A stretch of DNA of 23,393 nucleotides. It comes from an uncultured Lachnospiraceae bacterium. GTDB taxonomy: Bacteria; Bacillota; Clostridia; Lachnospirales; Lachnospiraceae. The DNA is taken from the NCBI GenBank assembly GCA_910588405.1, contig CAJUPT010000001.1, positions 146,643 to 170,035 on the forward strand. Reading direction: 5' to 3'. Under the pieces are notes generated by a model. It saw nothing but the letters and a program-made list of their open reading frames with translations, did no database searches and was not told the DNA's origin. Each line of letters opens with the position of its first letter. The stretch's first letter is position 1. Positions 7,252-15,633 of this stretch are shown one piece after another. A program made the position numbers and the translations under genes.

Positions 7252-9024
7252 CTAAGAAACCTGTGTCTCATAAATCTCACGGTAAACCCGGCAGTCCGCC
7301 AGCAGCTGTTCATGGGTTCCGATTCCCACGGCCTGTCCGTCATCAAGGACAAGGATTTTGTCTGCATACTGAATCGTGGAAATTCGCTGGGATACAATCA
7401 GCACGGTAGTCTCCTTACCCAGTTCCCTGATCGCTTTGCGCAGTTTTGCCTCCGTAGCGTAATCGAGTGCCGAAGCACTGTCGTCTAGAATCAGGATTTC
7501 CGGCCTGCGGGCGAGAGCTCTGGCAATAGATAAACGCTGTTTCTGGCCCCCGGATAAATTTTTTCCTCCCTGGGACACCTGAAAGTCCATGCCCCCTTCT
7601 TTTTCCGCCACAAATTCCATGGACTGTGAAGATGCTAGTGCCTGCTCCAAAACCTCCGGCTCTGCCTCCGGATCGCCCCACAACAGATTCTCTCGGATGG
7701 TTCCCTGAAACAAAACCGCCTTCTGCATGACGATCCCCACCTTCCGGCGCAAATCCTCCGGCGGGTACTTCCGCACATCGACGCCGTCCACCAGCACACG
7801 TCCCCTGGTTACGTCATAAAACCGGGGAATCAGATGAACCAGGCTGGTCTTTCCGGAACCGGTTCCGCCGATAATGCCGACTGTCTGCCCTTTCTCTATG
7901 GAAAAAGTCAGATCGCTCAAGGCTTCCTCGCCGCCCTCATGGTAAGTCAGACCCACATGGTCAAAAACGATTTTTGGCGTTTTGCAGCTTTCATGATATC
8001 CATTTTTCATATTTTCACTTTTCACGTTTTCATTTTCAATATTGCTTCTTACCCCGTTATAATCTCCGTCATACGTGAAACCGGACGGCATCTCCAAAAC
8101 GCCCTGAATCCGGTTTCCTGACGCAATAGCCTTCGTAATCGTAATAATCAAACTGGCCATCTTAATCAGCTCCACCAGAATCTGCGTCATATAGTTGACC
8201 AGCGCCACCAGCTCTCCCTGGGTCAGGCCGCCTTCATATACCTGCCGGCCTCCCTGATACAAAAGCGCCACCACCGCGCCGTTCACCACCACATAGGTCA
8301 GCGGATTCATCAGCGCCGAAACCCTTCCCGCAAACAACTGGATTCCGGTCAGCTCCTGATTTCTTCCGGTAAAGTCCTGAATCTCTTTTTCTTCTCTGTG
8401 AAATGCCCGAATCACACGAACGCCGGTAAGATTTTCCCTGGTCAGGGATAAAACGCCGTCCAGCTTTGCCTGTACCTTTTTGTACATCGGAATATTAACC
8501 AGCATAATCCCGAACACCAGAACCAGCAAAAGAGGCACGGCCACAGCAAAAATCAAAGCAGCCTTCCAATTGACGGTAAAGGCCATGACCACTGAGCCGA
8601 ACACCACAAAAGGCGAACGCAGCAAAAGCCGTAAGGCCAGATTCATACCGGACTGCACCTGATTCACATCATTTGTCATCCTGGTAATCAGGGTGGAAGT
8701 GCCGATGGCATCAAGGCTGGAAAAGGAAAGGCTCTGAATATGTCCAAACAGCGCATGCCGCAGATTAGCGGCAAACCCCACTGCAGCCTTTGCAGCAAAA
8801 TACTGGGCGGTAATCGAACAGACCAGGCCCACCACGCCCAGAAGAACCAGCACAAAGCACATTTTCACAATATACGCTGTCTGGTTTTGCCCGATCCCCC
8901 GGTCAATGACGGAGGCCATTACCAGCGGCACAAGCAGCTCAAAAGACGCCTCCAGTAATTTAAACAAAGGCGCTAATATTGTCTCTTTTTTATAAGCCCG
9001 CAAATAGATCAATAACTTTTTCAT
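7252..9024 (-). CDS. ABC exporter half-transporter, subunit with a degenerate ATPase site
   Basis: A 590-residue half-transporter with six predicted membrane segments in residues 1 to about 310 and a nucleotide-binding domain from about 350. Walker A is GGTGSGKT (386-393) and the signature is canonical LSGGQ (490-494). Walker B ends LILDD, so Asp515 replaces the catalytic glutamate, and the H-loop histidine is Gln546 (VSQR). These two changes, with LSQGQ in the partner, are the hallmark of a heterodimeric exporter with one inactive ATP site. A lysine/asparagine-rich linker at about 328-346 is encoded by a low-complexity AT-rich run. The ATG at 9024 has no visible ribosome binding site, only an A/T-rich leader. 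It begins 44 bp after divIB on the same strand and may be read through from the dcw operon. Confidence 0.9.
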   Translation of the reverse strand: MKKLLIYLRAYKKETILAPLFKLLEASFELLVPLVMASVIDRGIGQNQTAYIVKMCFVLVLLGVVGLVCSITAQYFAAKAAVGFAANLRHALFGHIQSLSFSSLDAIGTSTLITRMTNDVNQVQSGMNLALRLLLRSPFVVFGSVVMAFTVNWKAALIFAVAVPLLLVLVFGIMLVNIPMYKKVQAKLDGVLSLTRENLTGVRVIRAFHREEKEIQDFTGRNQELTGIQLFAGRVSALMNPLTYVVVNGAVVALLYQGGRQVYEGGLTQGELVALVNYMTQILVELIKMASLIITITKAIASGNRIQGVLEMPSGFTYDGDYNGVRSNIENENVKSENMKNGYHESCKTPKIVFDHVGLTYHEGGEEALSDLTFSIEKGQTVGIIGGTGSGKTSLVHLIPRFYDVTRGRVLVDGVDVRKYPPEDLRRKVGIVMQKAVLFQGTIRENLLWGDPEAEPEVLEQALASSQSMEFVAEKEGGMDFQVSQGGKNLSGGQKQRLSIARALARRPEILILDDSASALDYATEAKLRKAIRELGKETTVLIVSQRISTIQYADKILVLDDGQAVGIGTHEQLLADCRVYREIYETQVS

Positions 9025-9068
9025 ATGTTTTTATTATTTCTATATTCTCAAACTCTATGCTGCGCAGA

Positions 9069-9884
9069 TCAGCTTGACGCCCCTGTTTCTGTCTCCGGCT
9101 CTGTCTCTGTCTCAGTCTCCGTTTCCGGCTGTTCCTCTTCGTCCTTTTTAAACACATATGCCGTATTGATCGAATTTTCCTGATATCCTTCCAGATAAAG
9201 CGTTCCCGAAAGCCCTGTGAGTTTGGGCAGGATATTTTTCAGCTCGCCGATCTTTAAATCCAGGTTCTCGTCGTCGCCCAGCCTGACAGTAATATCACCG
9301 ATCATAACCTGTGCATTGTAATTCTTGTCAAAAAAGATTTTATCCGCCTTGATCTCATACCGCTCGAAAAGCTGGGTCAAATTTAAAAGCACCTCAAACA
9401 CATCCTGCCGTTCCACCGGCAGCTTCTGATACAGGATCACATGATCCAGCTTCAAGCCTGACACAATGGGAACGCCCTCGATCACCCTGGAAGAGCTCTC
9501 CACGATTACGCCATCCCGGTCAAAAAACAGATTGCTGCCCAGATATTCGATGTAGCCTACGATATTTTTTTCATAGATAATCACCTCCACAGAGCTTAAA
9601 CTGCGGAATTCTATCTGGTACCGCTCTACAAAAGGGATAGACTGATGCTCCCCGAACCTGTTATTCAGATAACAGTAAATCGTGTTCCGCTTCAGCGGCG
9701 TGTCAAACAGGATGTCCCGGATTTCCTCATTGGTATAAAACTCATTGCCCTTCACCGACATCTCCCTGATGGTGATGTTGGTGGCGGCCAGCAGCGCCAA
9801 AACCAGCGCCGCAGCAGCCATGCCAAAAAAGACCAATATCTTTTTCAAATTTCTTTTGTGCTTTTTCTCATTCTTCTGATTCAA
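9069..9884 (-). CDS. divIB: Cell division protein DivIB/FtsQ, TTG start
   Basis: Membrane-anchored divisome scaffold that works with FtsL (and DivIC) outside the cell membrane. From a TTG at 9884 the protein has 271 residues: a lysine-rich cytoplasmic end, one membrane segment at about 14-35, a POTRA domain starting ITIREMSVKGNEFYTNEEI at about 37, the FtsQ-type beta domain, and an acidic tail from about 246 made of Glu-Thr pairs (PETETETETEPETETG). The TTG is preferred because GGTGG precedes it by seven bases and it lies four bases after the murA stop. Frame upstream of that overlaps murA. It is the last dcw gene here; ftsA and ftsZ do not follow. Confidence 0.88.
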   Translation of the reverse strand: MNQKNEKKHKRNLKKILVFFGMAAAALVLALLAATNITIREMSVKGNEFYTNEEIRDILFDTPLKRNTIYCYLNNRFGEHQSIPFVERYQIEFRSLSSVEVIIYEKNIVGYIEYLGSNLFFDRDGVIVESSSRVIEGVPIVSGLKLDHVILYQKLPVERQDVFEVLLNLTQLFERYEIKADKIFFDKNYNAQVMIGDITVRLGDDENLDLKIGELKNILPKLTGLSGTLYLEGYQENSINTAYVFKKDEEEQPETETETETEPETETGASS

Positions 9885-9888
9885 CTTT

Positions 9889-11136
9889 TCACCACCATAT
9901 CCTACCGCCCAGCGACCGAAGATCCTGGTCAATGGATTCATAACCTCGTTTAATATAGCCGGGATCAGCAATCCGGGTCATCCCTTCGGCACCTGCCGCC
10001 GCCACCGCCAGCGCTGCACCGGCCCGCAGATCCTCCGCCTGCACCAACGCGCCGTGCAGCCTGCCCTGTCCGGCCACCCGGGCCCGGTTTTCCTCCACCC
10101 GGATGTCAGCGCCCATCTTTGCCAGCTGAGCCGCCAGATTCAGCCGGCTCTCAAAAATCCTTTCCTCAATCATGCTGACCCCATCCCCATAAGCTAACAT
10201 CGCCATAAAGGGCGACTGCATATCCGTGGGGAATCCCGGATAAGGGCTGGTCTTTACCCAGGGAACTGCCCGAATCCGCCTGTCAGACCGAAGAGCTATT
10301 TCCTCTTTTCCCCAGGATATGTCGCAGCCGCAGTTTTGGAATGCCCGAAGCACCGACTCCATATAAGGCGTGTAAATACCTGTCAGGCGTACCTCTCCTC
10401 CGGCTACGGCGGCGGCGGCCAGATAGGTTCCTGCCACAATCCGGTCCCCCGTAATCTGATAGCTGGTCTGCCGCAGCTCTTTTTTCCTCTCAATCCTGAT
10501 CCGACTGGTTCCCGCGCCCCGGACGGACACGCCCATTTTCTGCAAAAACAGACATAATTCGATGATCTCCGGCTCTCTTGCCGCATTGTCAATTACCGTA
10601 ACGCCCTTTGCAGCCGTGGCCGCCAGCAGTATATTTTCCGTTGCGCCCACACTGGGGAAATCCAGCCTGATATGAGCCCCCCTTAGCTTACGGGCGCTTG
10701 CCCGAATCTTTGTCCCATCCTCGAAGATTTCCGCGCCCATGGCTTCCAAGGCTTTCAAATGCAAGTCTATAGGCCTTAAACCGATGGTGCAGCCGCCGGG
10801 ATAGCTGGTGACGGCTTCCCCCACCCTGCCGAGCAGCGCTCCAAGCAGCATGATGGAAGAACGCATCCGTTTCACGTCCTCCATGGGAATCTCGCCGCTT
10901 TCCACCAGAGAGGCATCCATGGTCAGACAGTGGCCTGACAAAGCAATTTTCACCCCGATCGCCTCTAAAATGTGTATCATACAGTACACGTCCTGAATCA
11001 TCGGAACGTTTGTCAGTATCGTTACGCCTTTATAGAGAACCGCCGCAGCCATAACAGGCAGGACAGTATTTTTGGAACCCTGTATTTTCAATTCGCCCGT
11101 AAGAGGGTATCCGCCCTGGACATTTAATGTATCCAA
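9889..11136 (-). CDS. murA: UDP-N-acetylglucosamine 1-carboxyvinyltransferase, TTG start
   Basis: Catalyses the first committed step of peptidoglycan synthesis, transferring enolpyruvate from PEP to UDP-GlcNAc in the cytoplasm. The 415 residues carry Lys22 in GSKNTVLP, Arg92, the reactive Cys116 in PGGCTIGLRPIDLH, and Asp305 in FPTDMQSPFMA. Because Cys is present rather than Asp, the enzyme should be of the fosfomycin-sensitive type. The start codon is TTG at 11136, six bases after a strong GGAGGT. Upstream, TTGACA (11178-11173) and TATATT (11156-11151) with a 16-bp gap look like a promoter, but transcription would start inside the ribosome site. The gene sits between ftsW and divIB, where murG or murB are found in the Bacillus order. 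Confidence 0.96.
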   Translation of the reverse strand: MDTLNVQGGYPLTGELKIQGSKNTVLPVMAAAVLYKGVTILTNVPMIQDVYCMIHILEAIGVKIALSGHCLTMDASLVESGEIPMEDVKRMRSSIMLLGALLGRVGEAVTSYPGGCTIGLRPIDLHLKALEAMGAEIFEDGTKIRASARKLRGAHIRLDFPSVGATENILLAATAAKGVTVIDNAAREPEIIELCLFLQKMGVSVRGAGTSRIRIERKKELRQTSYQITGDRIVAGTYLAAAAVAGGEVRLTGIYTPYMESVLRAFQNCGCDISWGKEEIALRSDRRIRAVPWVKTSPYPGFPTDMQSPFMAMLAYGDGVSMIEERIFESRLNLAAQLAKMGADIRVEENRARVAGQGRLHGALVQAEDLRAGAALAVAAAGAEGMTRIADPGYIKRGYESIDQDLRSLGGRIWW

Positions 11137-11233
11137 CCTTTTACCTCCGAAATATAATGGTATATTATCCTATGTCAAAACGCGACACAGGGTTACAGCT
11201 TCCACCGAAGCAGGCCGTACATATACCCGCAGG

Positions 11234-12406
11234 CTATTTTTCATATGTAATTTGGTTTGATACACTAAGCGCCAGCCCCATCTCCGCCATCAGAAATACG
11301 ATGGAGGAGCCACCATAGCTGATAAAAGGAAGGGTGATGCCCGTATTGGGAATCGTATTCGTTACCACGGCGATATTCAGAATGACCTGGATGGCGATAT
11401 GGGCCATAATGCCCACCACCAGAAGGCCGCCGAACAGATCCGGGGCATTCTGGGCAATAATCATAAAGCGCCAGATCATAAAGATAAACAACAGGATCAG
11501 GCATCCGGCTCCGAACAGTCCCAGCTCCTCACAGATAATGGAAAAGATCATGTCGTTCTGCGCCTCGGGCACAAAACCCAGCTTCTGTAAGCTATTGCCA
11601 AGCCCTTTTCCGAAAATCCCACCAGAGCCGATGGCATAAAGCCCTTGCAGCACCTGGAATCCGCCGTCCAGCGGGTAAGCTGCCGGATCTTTCCACACAT
11701 CGATCCGCTCTAACTGGTATTTCTCCAAGATACCCATGGACACCAGCGTATCCCCGAATTCCACAAACAGGATGGCCACCGCCGCCACCGCCGCCGCCGC
11801 CACTGCAAACCGCAGCTTTTTCCTGCTGGCTACAAAGTACATGACACAGGCGATTCCGAAAATGATAATACCGGAACTTAAGTTATTATCGACAACCAGA
11901 TAGGTAGGGGGCGCCACCATCAAAAGCAGCAGGCCGATTACCTTCCAGCGGTCAATCCACTTGATCAGATAATTGATGGCACAGGCCAGAGCCAGGATCA
12001 GCGCAATTTTTACCAGCTCGGCCGGCTGGAACAAGGAGGTATTCGTCCCCGGAATACCGAACCAGCGCTTTTTGCCGTTACGCTCGATTCCGAAGGGGGT
12101 ATAGTTGACCATCACCATGATCACCACCGACATCACATAGCCCATCACGGCAAAATGCTTATAAAAATGATAGTCTATTTTGGAGATGATAATCATGCCC
12201 ACAAACCCGATGACCAGCGCCTGGGCCTGCCGGATCATAAAATGGGCGGCTCCGTCGGACTTGGCATATTCCAGGGACGCGATATAGGAGCTGCTGCTGT
12301 AAATCATCACCAGACCGAAGCAGCATAAGAAAATAATCGTCACCAAGAGGCTGTAATCATAATATCTTCTTACTTTTTCCGGCCGTTTTCTCCTTCTGGA
12401 TGCCAT
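11234..12406 (-). CDS. ftsW: SEDS-family peptidoglycan polymerase FtsW (or SpoVE)
   Basis: Integral membrane glycosyltransferase that polymerises lipid II at the septum together with a class B PBP. The 390 residues have about ten membrane segments and the SEDS signatures: GIPGTNTSLFQPAELVKI near 115, DGGFQVLQGLYAIGSGGIFGKGLG in the large loop near 245 with the conserved acidic residue, and NTGITLPFISYGGSS near 360. The ATG at 12406 follows AGGAGGA by eight bases. In Bacillus the dcw copy is SpoVE, the sporulation paralogue. Sequence alone does not separate FtsW from SpoVE here, and the adjacent SpoVD-like gene leaves both open. Confidence 0.93.
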   Translation of the reverse strand: MASRRRKRPEKVRRYYDYSLLVTIIFLCCFGLVMIYSSSSYIASLEYAKSDGAAHFMIRQAQALVIGFVGMIIISKIDYHFYKHFAVMGYVMSVVIMVMVNYTPFGIERNGKKRWFGIPGTNTSLFQPAELVKIALILALACAINYLIKWIDRWKVIGLLLLMVAPPTYLVVDNNLSSGIIIFGIACVMYFVASRKKLRFAVAAAAVAAVAILFVEFGDTLVSMGILEKYQLERIDVWKDPAAYPLDGGFQVLQGLYAIGSGGIFGKGLGNSLQKLGFVPEAQNDMIFSIICEELGLFGAGCLILLFIFMIWRFMIIAQNAPDLFGGLLVVGIMAHIAIQVILNIAVVTNTIPNTGITLPFISYGGSSIVFLMAEMGLALSVSNQITYEK

Positions 12407-12423
12407 GAAATCAGTCCTCCTAA

Positions 12424-12488
12424 TTTAGTCCCGCTACAGCCCTCCCAGACCCCCTGGCTCCGGAAGGATTTCCGCTGTTTTAGTATCA
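12424..12488. repeat. Dispersed intergenic repeat, copy C
   Basis: It fills the 82-bp gap between mraY and ftsW. TTTAGTCCCGCTACAGCCC followed by TCCCAG (12424-12448) matches copy B (7134 onward), CCGGAAGGATTTCC (12460-12473) matches copy A, and CTGTTTTAG (12475-12483) is the short module seen in both. It starts at or next to the mraY stop codon. Confidence 0.55.
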
Positions 12489-13448
12489 CTACAGCCCCAA
12501 AAATGCCAGCAGGCACAATATTCCCGTCACAATGGAGAACACTGCCACCACCCTTGTCTCGGACCAGCCGCCCAGCTCAAAGTGGTGATGGATCGGCGCC
12601 ATGCGGAACAGGCGTTTTCCGCCGGTTTTCTTAAAATAAGTTACCTGAAGCATCACAGACAGCACTTCGGCCATATAGATAAATCCCACAATTGGAATAA
12701 ACAGCGGCATCTTCAGCATAAATGCGGTGGAGGCCACAAAGCCTCCCAGGGCCAGGGAACCGGTATCCCCCATAAACACCTGCGCCGGGTAGACGTTAAA
12801 CAGCAAAAATCCGATCAGGCTGCCCGCCATCGCCCCGGTCACAGGTTCCAGCCCGCTGTTCTCCCCGATGGCGATCACCGTGAAAAATACGGCCACCAGC
12901 ATCGTAACGCTGGAGCACAGCCCATCTAAGCCGTCCGTAAAGTTCACACCGTTATCCACTCCCAGCATAATAATAAAATAAAGGGGAATATAGATAATCA
13001 GCGGCAGATTGAGATACTTTCCCCCGGAAAAAGGAATCAGCATCTGGGTTCCCGCATTTGGGGACGTAAGCAGATAGTAGAGGAATACCCCTGATACCAA
13101 AAGCTGCCCAAACAGCTTCTGACCGGGATTCAGTCCCTCGGAGCGTTTCATCACTACCTTAATAAAGTCGTCAAGAAAGCCCACCACGCCAAATCCAACC
13201 GTGGTAAACAGAATCGGTACGATCTTCGGATACTCCCACAGATAAAGACAGGCGGCCATCACCATAGCGGCAACAATCGCCAGGCCGCCCATTGTGGGCG
13301 TCCCCTTCTTTTTCAGATGCTCCTTCGGGCCGTCATCCCGAACCTGCTGCCCAAACTTTAACCGTTTTAAAAAGGGGATCAACAGCGGACAAAGCACCGC
13401 ACTGCATCCAAAGGCAATCAATATCGGTAAAATCACATCATACTTCAT
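12489..13448 (-). CDS. mraY: Phospho-N-acetylmuramoyl-pentapeptide transferase
   Basis: Membrane enzyme that moves phospho-MurNAc-pentapeptide to undecaprenyl phosphate to make lipid I. The 319 residues have about ten membrane segments and the catalytic motifs: GTPTMGG at 49-55, Asp93-Asp94 in FLDDFIK, NFTDGLDGL at 169-177, and HHHFE at 287-291. The ATG at 13448 follows AGAGG by a few bases. An in-frame 28-codon upstream extension starts with GTG and contains a strong hairpin, so it is unlikely to be translated. murD and murE, its usual neighbours, are missing. Confidence 0.96.
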   Translation of the reverse strand: MKYDVILPILIAFGCSAVLCPLLIPFLKRLKFGQQVRDDGPKEHLKKKGTPTMGGLAIVAAMVMAACLYLWEYPKIVPILFTTVGFGVVGFLDDFIKVVMKRSEGLNPGQKLFGQLLVSGVFLYYLLTSPNAGTQMLIPFSGGKYLNLPLIIYIPLYFIIMLGVDNGVNFTDGLDGLCSSVTMLVAVFFTVIAIGENSGLEPVTGAMAGSLIGFLLFNVYPAQVFMGDTGSLALGGFVASTAFMLKMPLFIPIVGFIYMAEVLSVMLQVTYFKKTGGKRLFRMAPIHHHFELGGWSETRVVAVFSIVTGILCLLAFLGL

Positions 13449-13647
13449 CTTTTCCTCTTTCCTGACGCTGCCGGCTGCGTCATACGGGTAGATTTGGAAG
13501 CCCACTTCCAAACTTTTTCCTCTTTCCGACACCGTTTACTGTAAAAACTGCCGTTTTCACAATATGGAAGCCATATGGCCACTGCCCGAAAGCATGATCA
13601 TATACTGTAAATTACTGTGTAAACATAATAAAAGAACGCTTTCTATA
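13449..13647 (-). promoter_or_regulatory. mraY upstream region with hairpin, operator-like palindromes and weak promoter
   Basis: This 199-bp gap is long for the cluster. It holds an 8-bp stem with 4-nt loop (TTTGGAAG at 13493-13500 and CTTCCAAA at 13505-13512). It also holds three related sites, TTTACTGTAAA (13535-13545), TATACTGTAAA (13601-13611) and ATTACTGTGTAAA (13611-13623). A weak minus-strand promoter reads TTTACA (13623-13618), 15 bp, TATGAT (13602-13597). A GGAAAGAGGAAAA ribosome-site-like string appears twice, at the mraY start and about 65 bp upstream. The mraY-ftsW-murA-divIB part may have separate control. Confidence 0.4.
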
Positions 13648-15606
13648 TTATTGAAAATACAAAATAATCACGCCGGTCTTCTGCACCTGCTCTCCGGCCA
13701 GCGGAAACTGATCCGTGACTACGGCGTCTTTCCCGGACTGGCCTTCTCCTTCCGCAAGCCCTATGTACCGCACGTCAAAATCCGTTCCCTGCAAAACCTC
13801 TTTCGCCTCACCCACCGTCATCCCCATAAAATCCGGCACCTGGGCCTCGCCGATCTCGTAGGCGCTAAGCTCCGCCTCCGTATAGGAAGGCTCCACCCCC
13901 AAATAAGGCAGGATATTGTCAAATATGGAAGCGATCACAGGAGCTGCCACCGTACCGCCATAATAAATCCCTTCCGGCTCGTCGATGGTAATCAGCGCCG
14001 CCACCTGGGGGTTATCCGCCGGGGCGAAGCCTAAGAAGGAGGAGATATATTTTCCGCTGCGCCTGGGCAGCTTCTCCGAGGTTGCGGTTTTTCCGCCGAT
14101 CCGAAAGCCCGGCAGGTAAGCCCGCTTCCCAGTGCCCTCCGCCACCACCTTTTCCAGAATCTCCCGCACCTGACTGCTGGTTTCCTCTGAGATAATCCCC
14201 TCTTTTACCGGATATTCCAGCGTGTAAACCTGTTCTCCGTCGGCATTGTGGATGGATACCCCGAAATGGGGCGTCACCTGCGTCCCGCCGTTGATTACGG
14301 AACAGACGGAGGTCAGCAGCCTTAACGGCGTAATCTGAAAAGACTGACCAAAGGAAACTGTGGCCAGCTCCACCTCTCCCACATTTTCTTTCTTATGCAT
14401 AATGGTTCCCGCCTCTCCCGGCAGATCCACACCGGTTTTCTCCAGCAGCCCCAGCCGTTCCAGATATTCATAGGTACGGTTTACGCCAAGCCGAAGCCCC
14501 ACCTCGATAAAAACCGGATTGCAGGAATTCATGGCGCCCAGCACAAAATCCTCGGCGCCATGGCCGGCCACCTTATGACATCGGATTCGTCTGTCCTCCA
14601 CCACCTTGTAGCCGGGACAGTAAAAGGAATCCGAGGGAGAAACCACGCCGGATTCCAACCCGGCCGTCATCGTGATTATCTTAAAGGTAGAGCCAGGCTC
14701 ATAAGTATCGTTGATGCAGCCGTTACGCCACATCTGGTTCAGCAGGTTCTGTTTTTCCTCTGCCGTCACCGGCTCCTCCGGTTCCTCCAATAACGTAAAC
14801 GGCTCGTTCAGGTCAAATTCCGGCACGTTCACCATCGCGTAAATTTCCCCGTTCTGGGGGTTCATGATAATGACTGAAACAGAATTGGCCCCTTTTTCTT
14901 CCATGATTTTGTAAGCGGCCTGCTCCGCATATTTCTGTATATTCACATCCAGGCTGATATGAAGGTCATTGCCGGCCACGGGTTCAATCCGTTCCTCTGC
15001 GGCCTGGTCGATCTCCACGCCCCTGGCGTCCGTAAGGGTCAGGATCAGCCCGTCCGTACCTTTCAGGTATTCCTCGTATTTTACTTCCAGGCCGATAATG
15101 CCCTGGTTATCGCTGCCGGTAAAGCCCAGCACCTTTGAGGCTAAGGAACCATAAGGATAGTACCGTTTGTAGTCCTCATCCACCTTAACGCCCGCCAGCT
15201 GGCAGAGACGGATTTGATCTCCGATCTCTTTATCCACATTGGTTTTGATAATCTCTCTGGCGCTGTACTTTTCCACCTTTTTTTGTACCTCGGCCTCTTC
15301 CAGGTCGAGCATCTGTGCCAGGGTGCTGACCACCTTCTCCTCATCTTGGATCTGGTTGTGGATCACGGAGATGGTACACACGGTACGGTTAGCGGCCACC
15401 AGCGTACCGCTGGCATCGTAGATATTACCTCTGGCCGCCTTGATATAGCGCTCTCTCTGATGAAGCTGGCTGGCCATTTCCGTATAATATTCCGACTGGT
15501 AAACCATCAGATAGCCGGACCTGACGATCAGCCCAAGCATCAGAAGGACCGACGCCATGCAGAAAAATACAATTTTTTTTCTTTGATAGGTCTTGCTCCG
15601 GTTCAT
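13648..15606 (-). CDS. spoVD: SpoVD-like class B penicillin-binding protein with one PASTA domain
   Basis: A membrane-anchored transpeptidase of 652 residues that cross-links peptidoglycan outside the cell. One membrane segment lies at about 11-30, then the PBP dimer domain, then the transpeptidase domain with Ser306-x-x-Lys309 in EPGSTFK, Ser361-Cys-Asn363, and Lys506-Thr-Ala508 where most class B PBPs have KTG. A single PASTA domain occupies about 587-652, as in Bacillus SpoVD. Cys330 and Cys343 flank a CPG...RCHK...GHG segment near the active site. A candidate sigma-E promoter lies just upstream, supporting a role in spore cortex synthesis. The ATG at 15606 has only a weak ribosome site (CGGAC). 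It could instead be a second division PBP, which is less likely given the PASTA and promoter. Confidence 0.88.
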   Translation of the reverse strand: MNRSKTYQRKKIVFFCMASVLLMLGLIVRSGYLMVYQSEYYTEMASQLHQRERYIKAARGNIYDASGTLVAANRTVCTISVIHNQIQDEEKVVSTLAQMLDLEEAEVQKKVEKYSAREIIKTNVDKEIGDQIRLCQLAGVKVDEDYKRYYPYGSLASKVLGFTGSDNQGIIGLEVKYEEYLKGTDGLILTLTDARGVEIDQAAEERIEPVAGNDLHISLDVNIQKYAEQAAYKIMEEKGANSVSVIIMNPQNGEIYAMVNVPEFDLNEPFTLLEEPEEPVTAEEKQNLLNQMWRNGCINDTYEPGSTFKIITMTAGLESGVVSPSDSFYCPGYKVVEDRRIRCHKVAGHGAEDFVLGAMNSCNPVFIEVGLRLGVNRTYEYLERLGLLEKTGVDLPGEAGTIMHKKENVGEVELATVSFGQSFQITPLRLLTSVCSVINGGTQVTPHFGVSIHNADGEQVYTLEYPVKEGIISEETSSQVREILEKVVAEGTGKRAYLPGFRIGGKTATSEKLPRRSGKYISSFLGFAPADNPQVAALITIDEPEGIYYGGTVAAPVIASIFDNILPYLGVEPSYTEAELSAYEIGEAQVPDFMGMTVGEAKEVLQGTDFDVRYIGLAEGEGQSGKDAVVTDQFPLAGEQVQKTGVIILYFQ

Positions 15607-15633
15607 ACTGTGTCCGATTTTAAATATTACTAT

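Noticed and set aside
9025..9068. Separate promoter for the ABC pair in the 44-bp gap after divIB
   Set aside because: The gap is AT-rich, but no -35/-10 pair with acceptable spacing fits before the ATG.
9889..9971. Longer divIB start at the upstream TTG (9971)
   Set aside because: It would overlap murA by more than 80 bases and has no ribosome site; the TTG at 9884 has one and directly follows the murA stop.
11151..11178. Strong-looking promoter TTGACA-16-TATATT upstream of murA
   Set aside because: Transcription would start inside the murA ribosome binding site, and the gene lies in a continuous co-directional cluster. It is mentioned in the murA entry but not listed as a promoter.
13449..13532. 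28-codon N-terminal extension of mraY
   Set aside because: It starts with GTG without a ribosome site, contains an 8-bp hairpin, and the ATG at 13448 already matches the family start with a good ribosome site.
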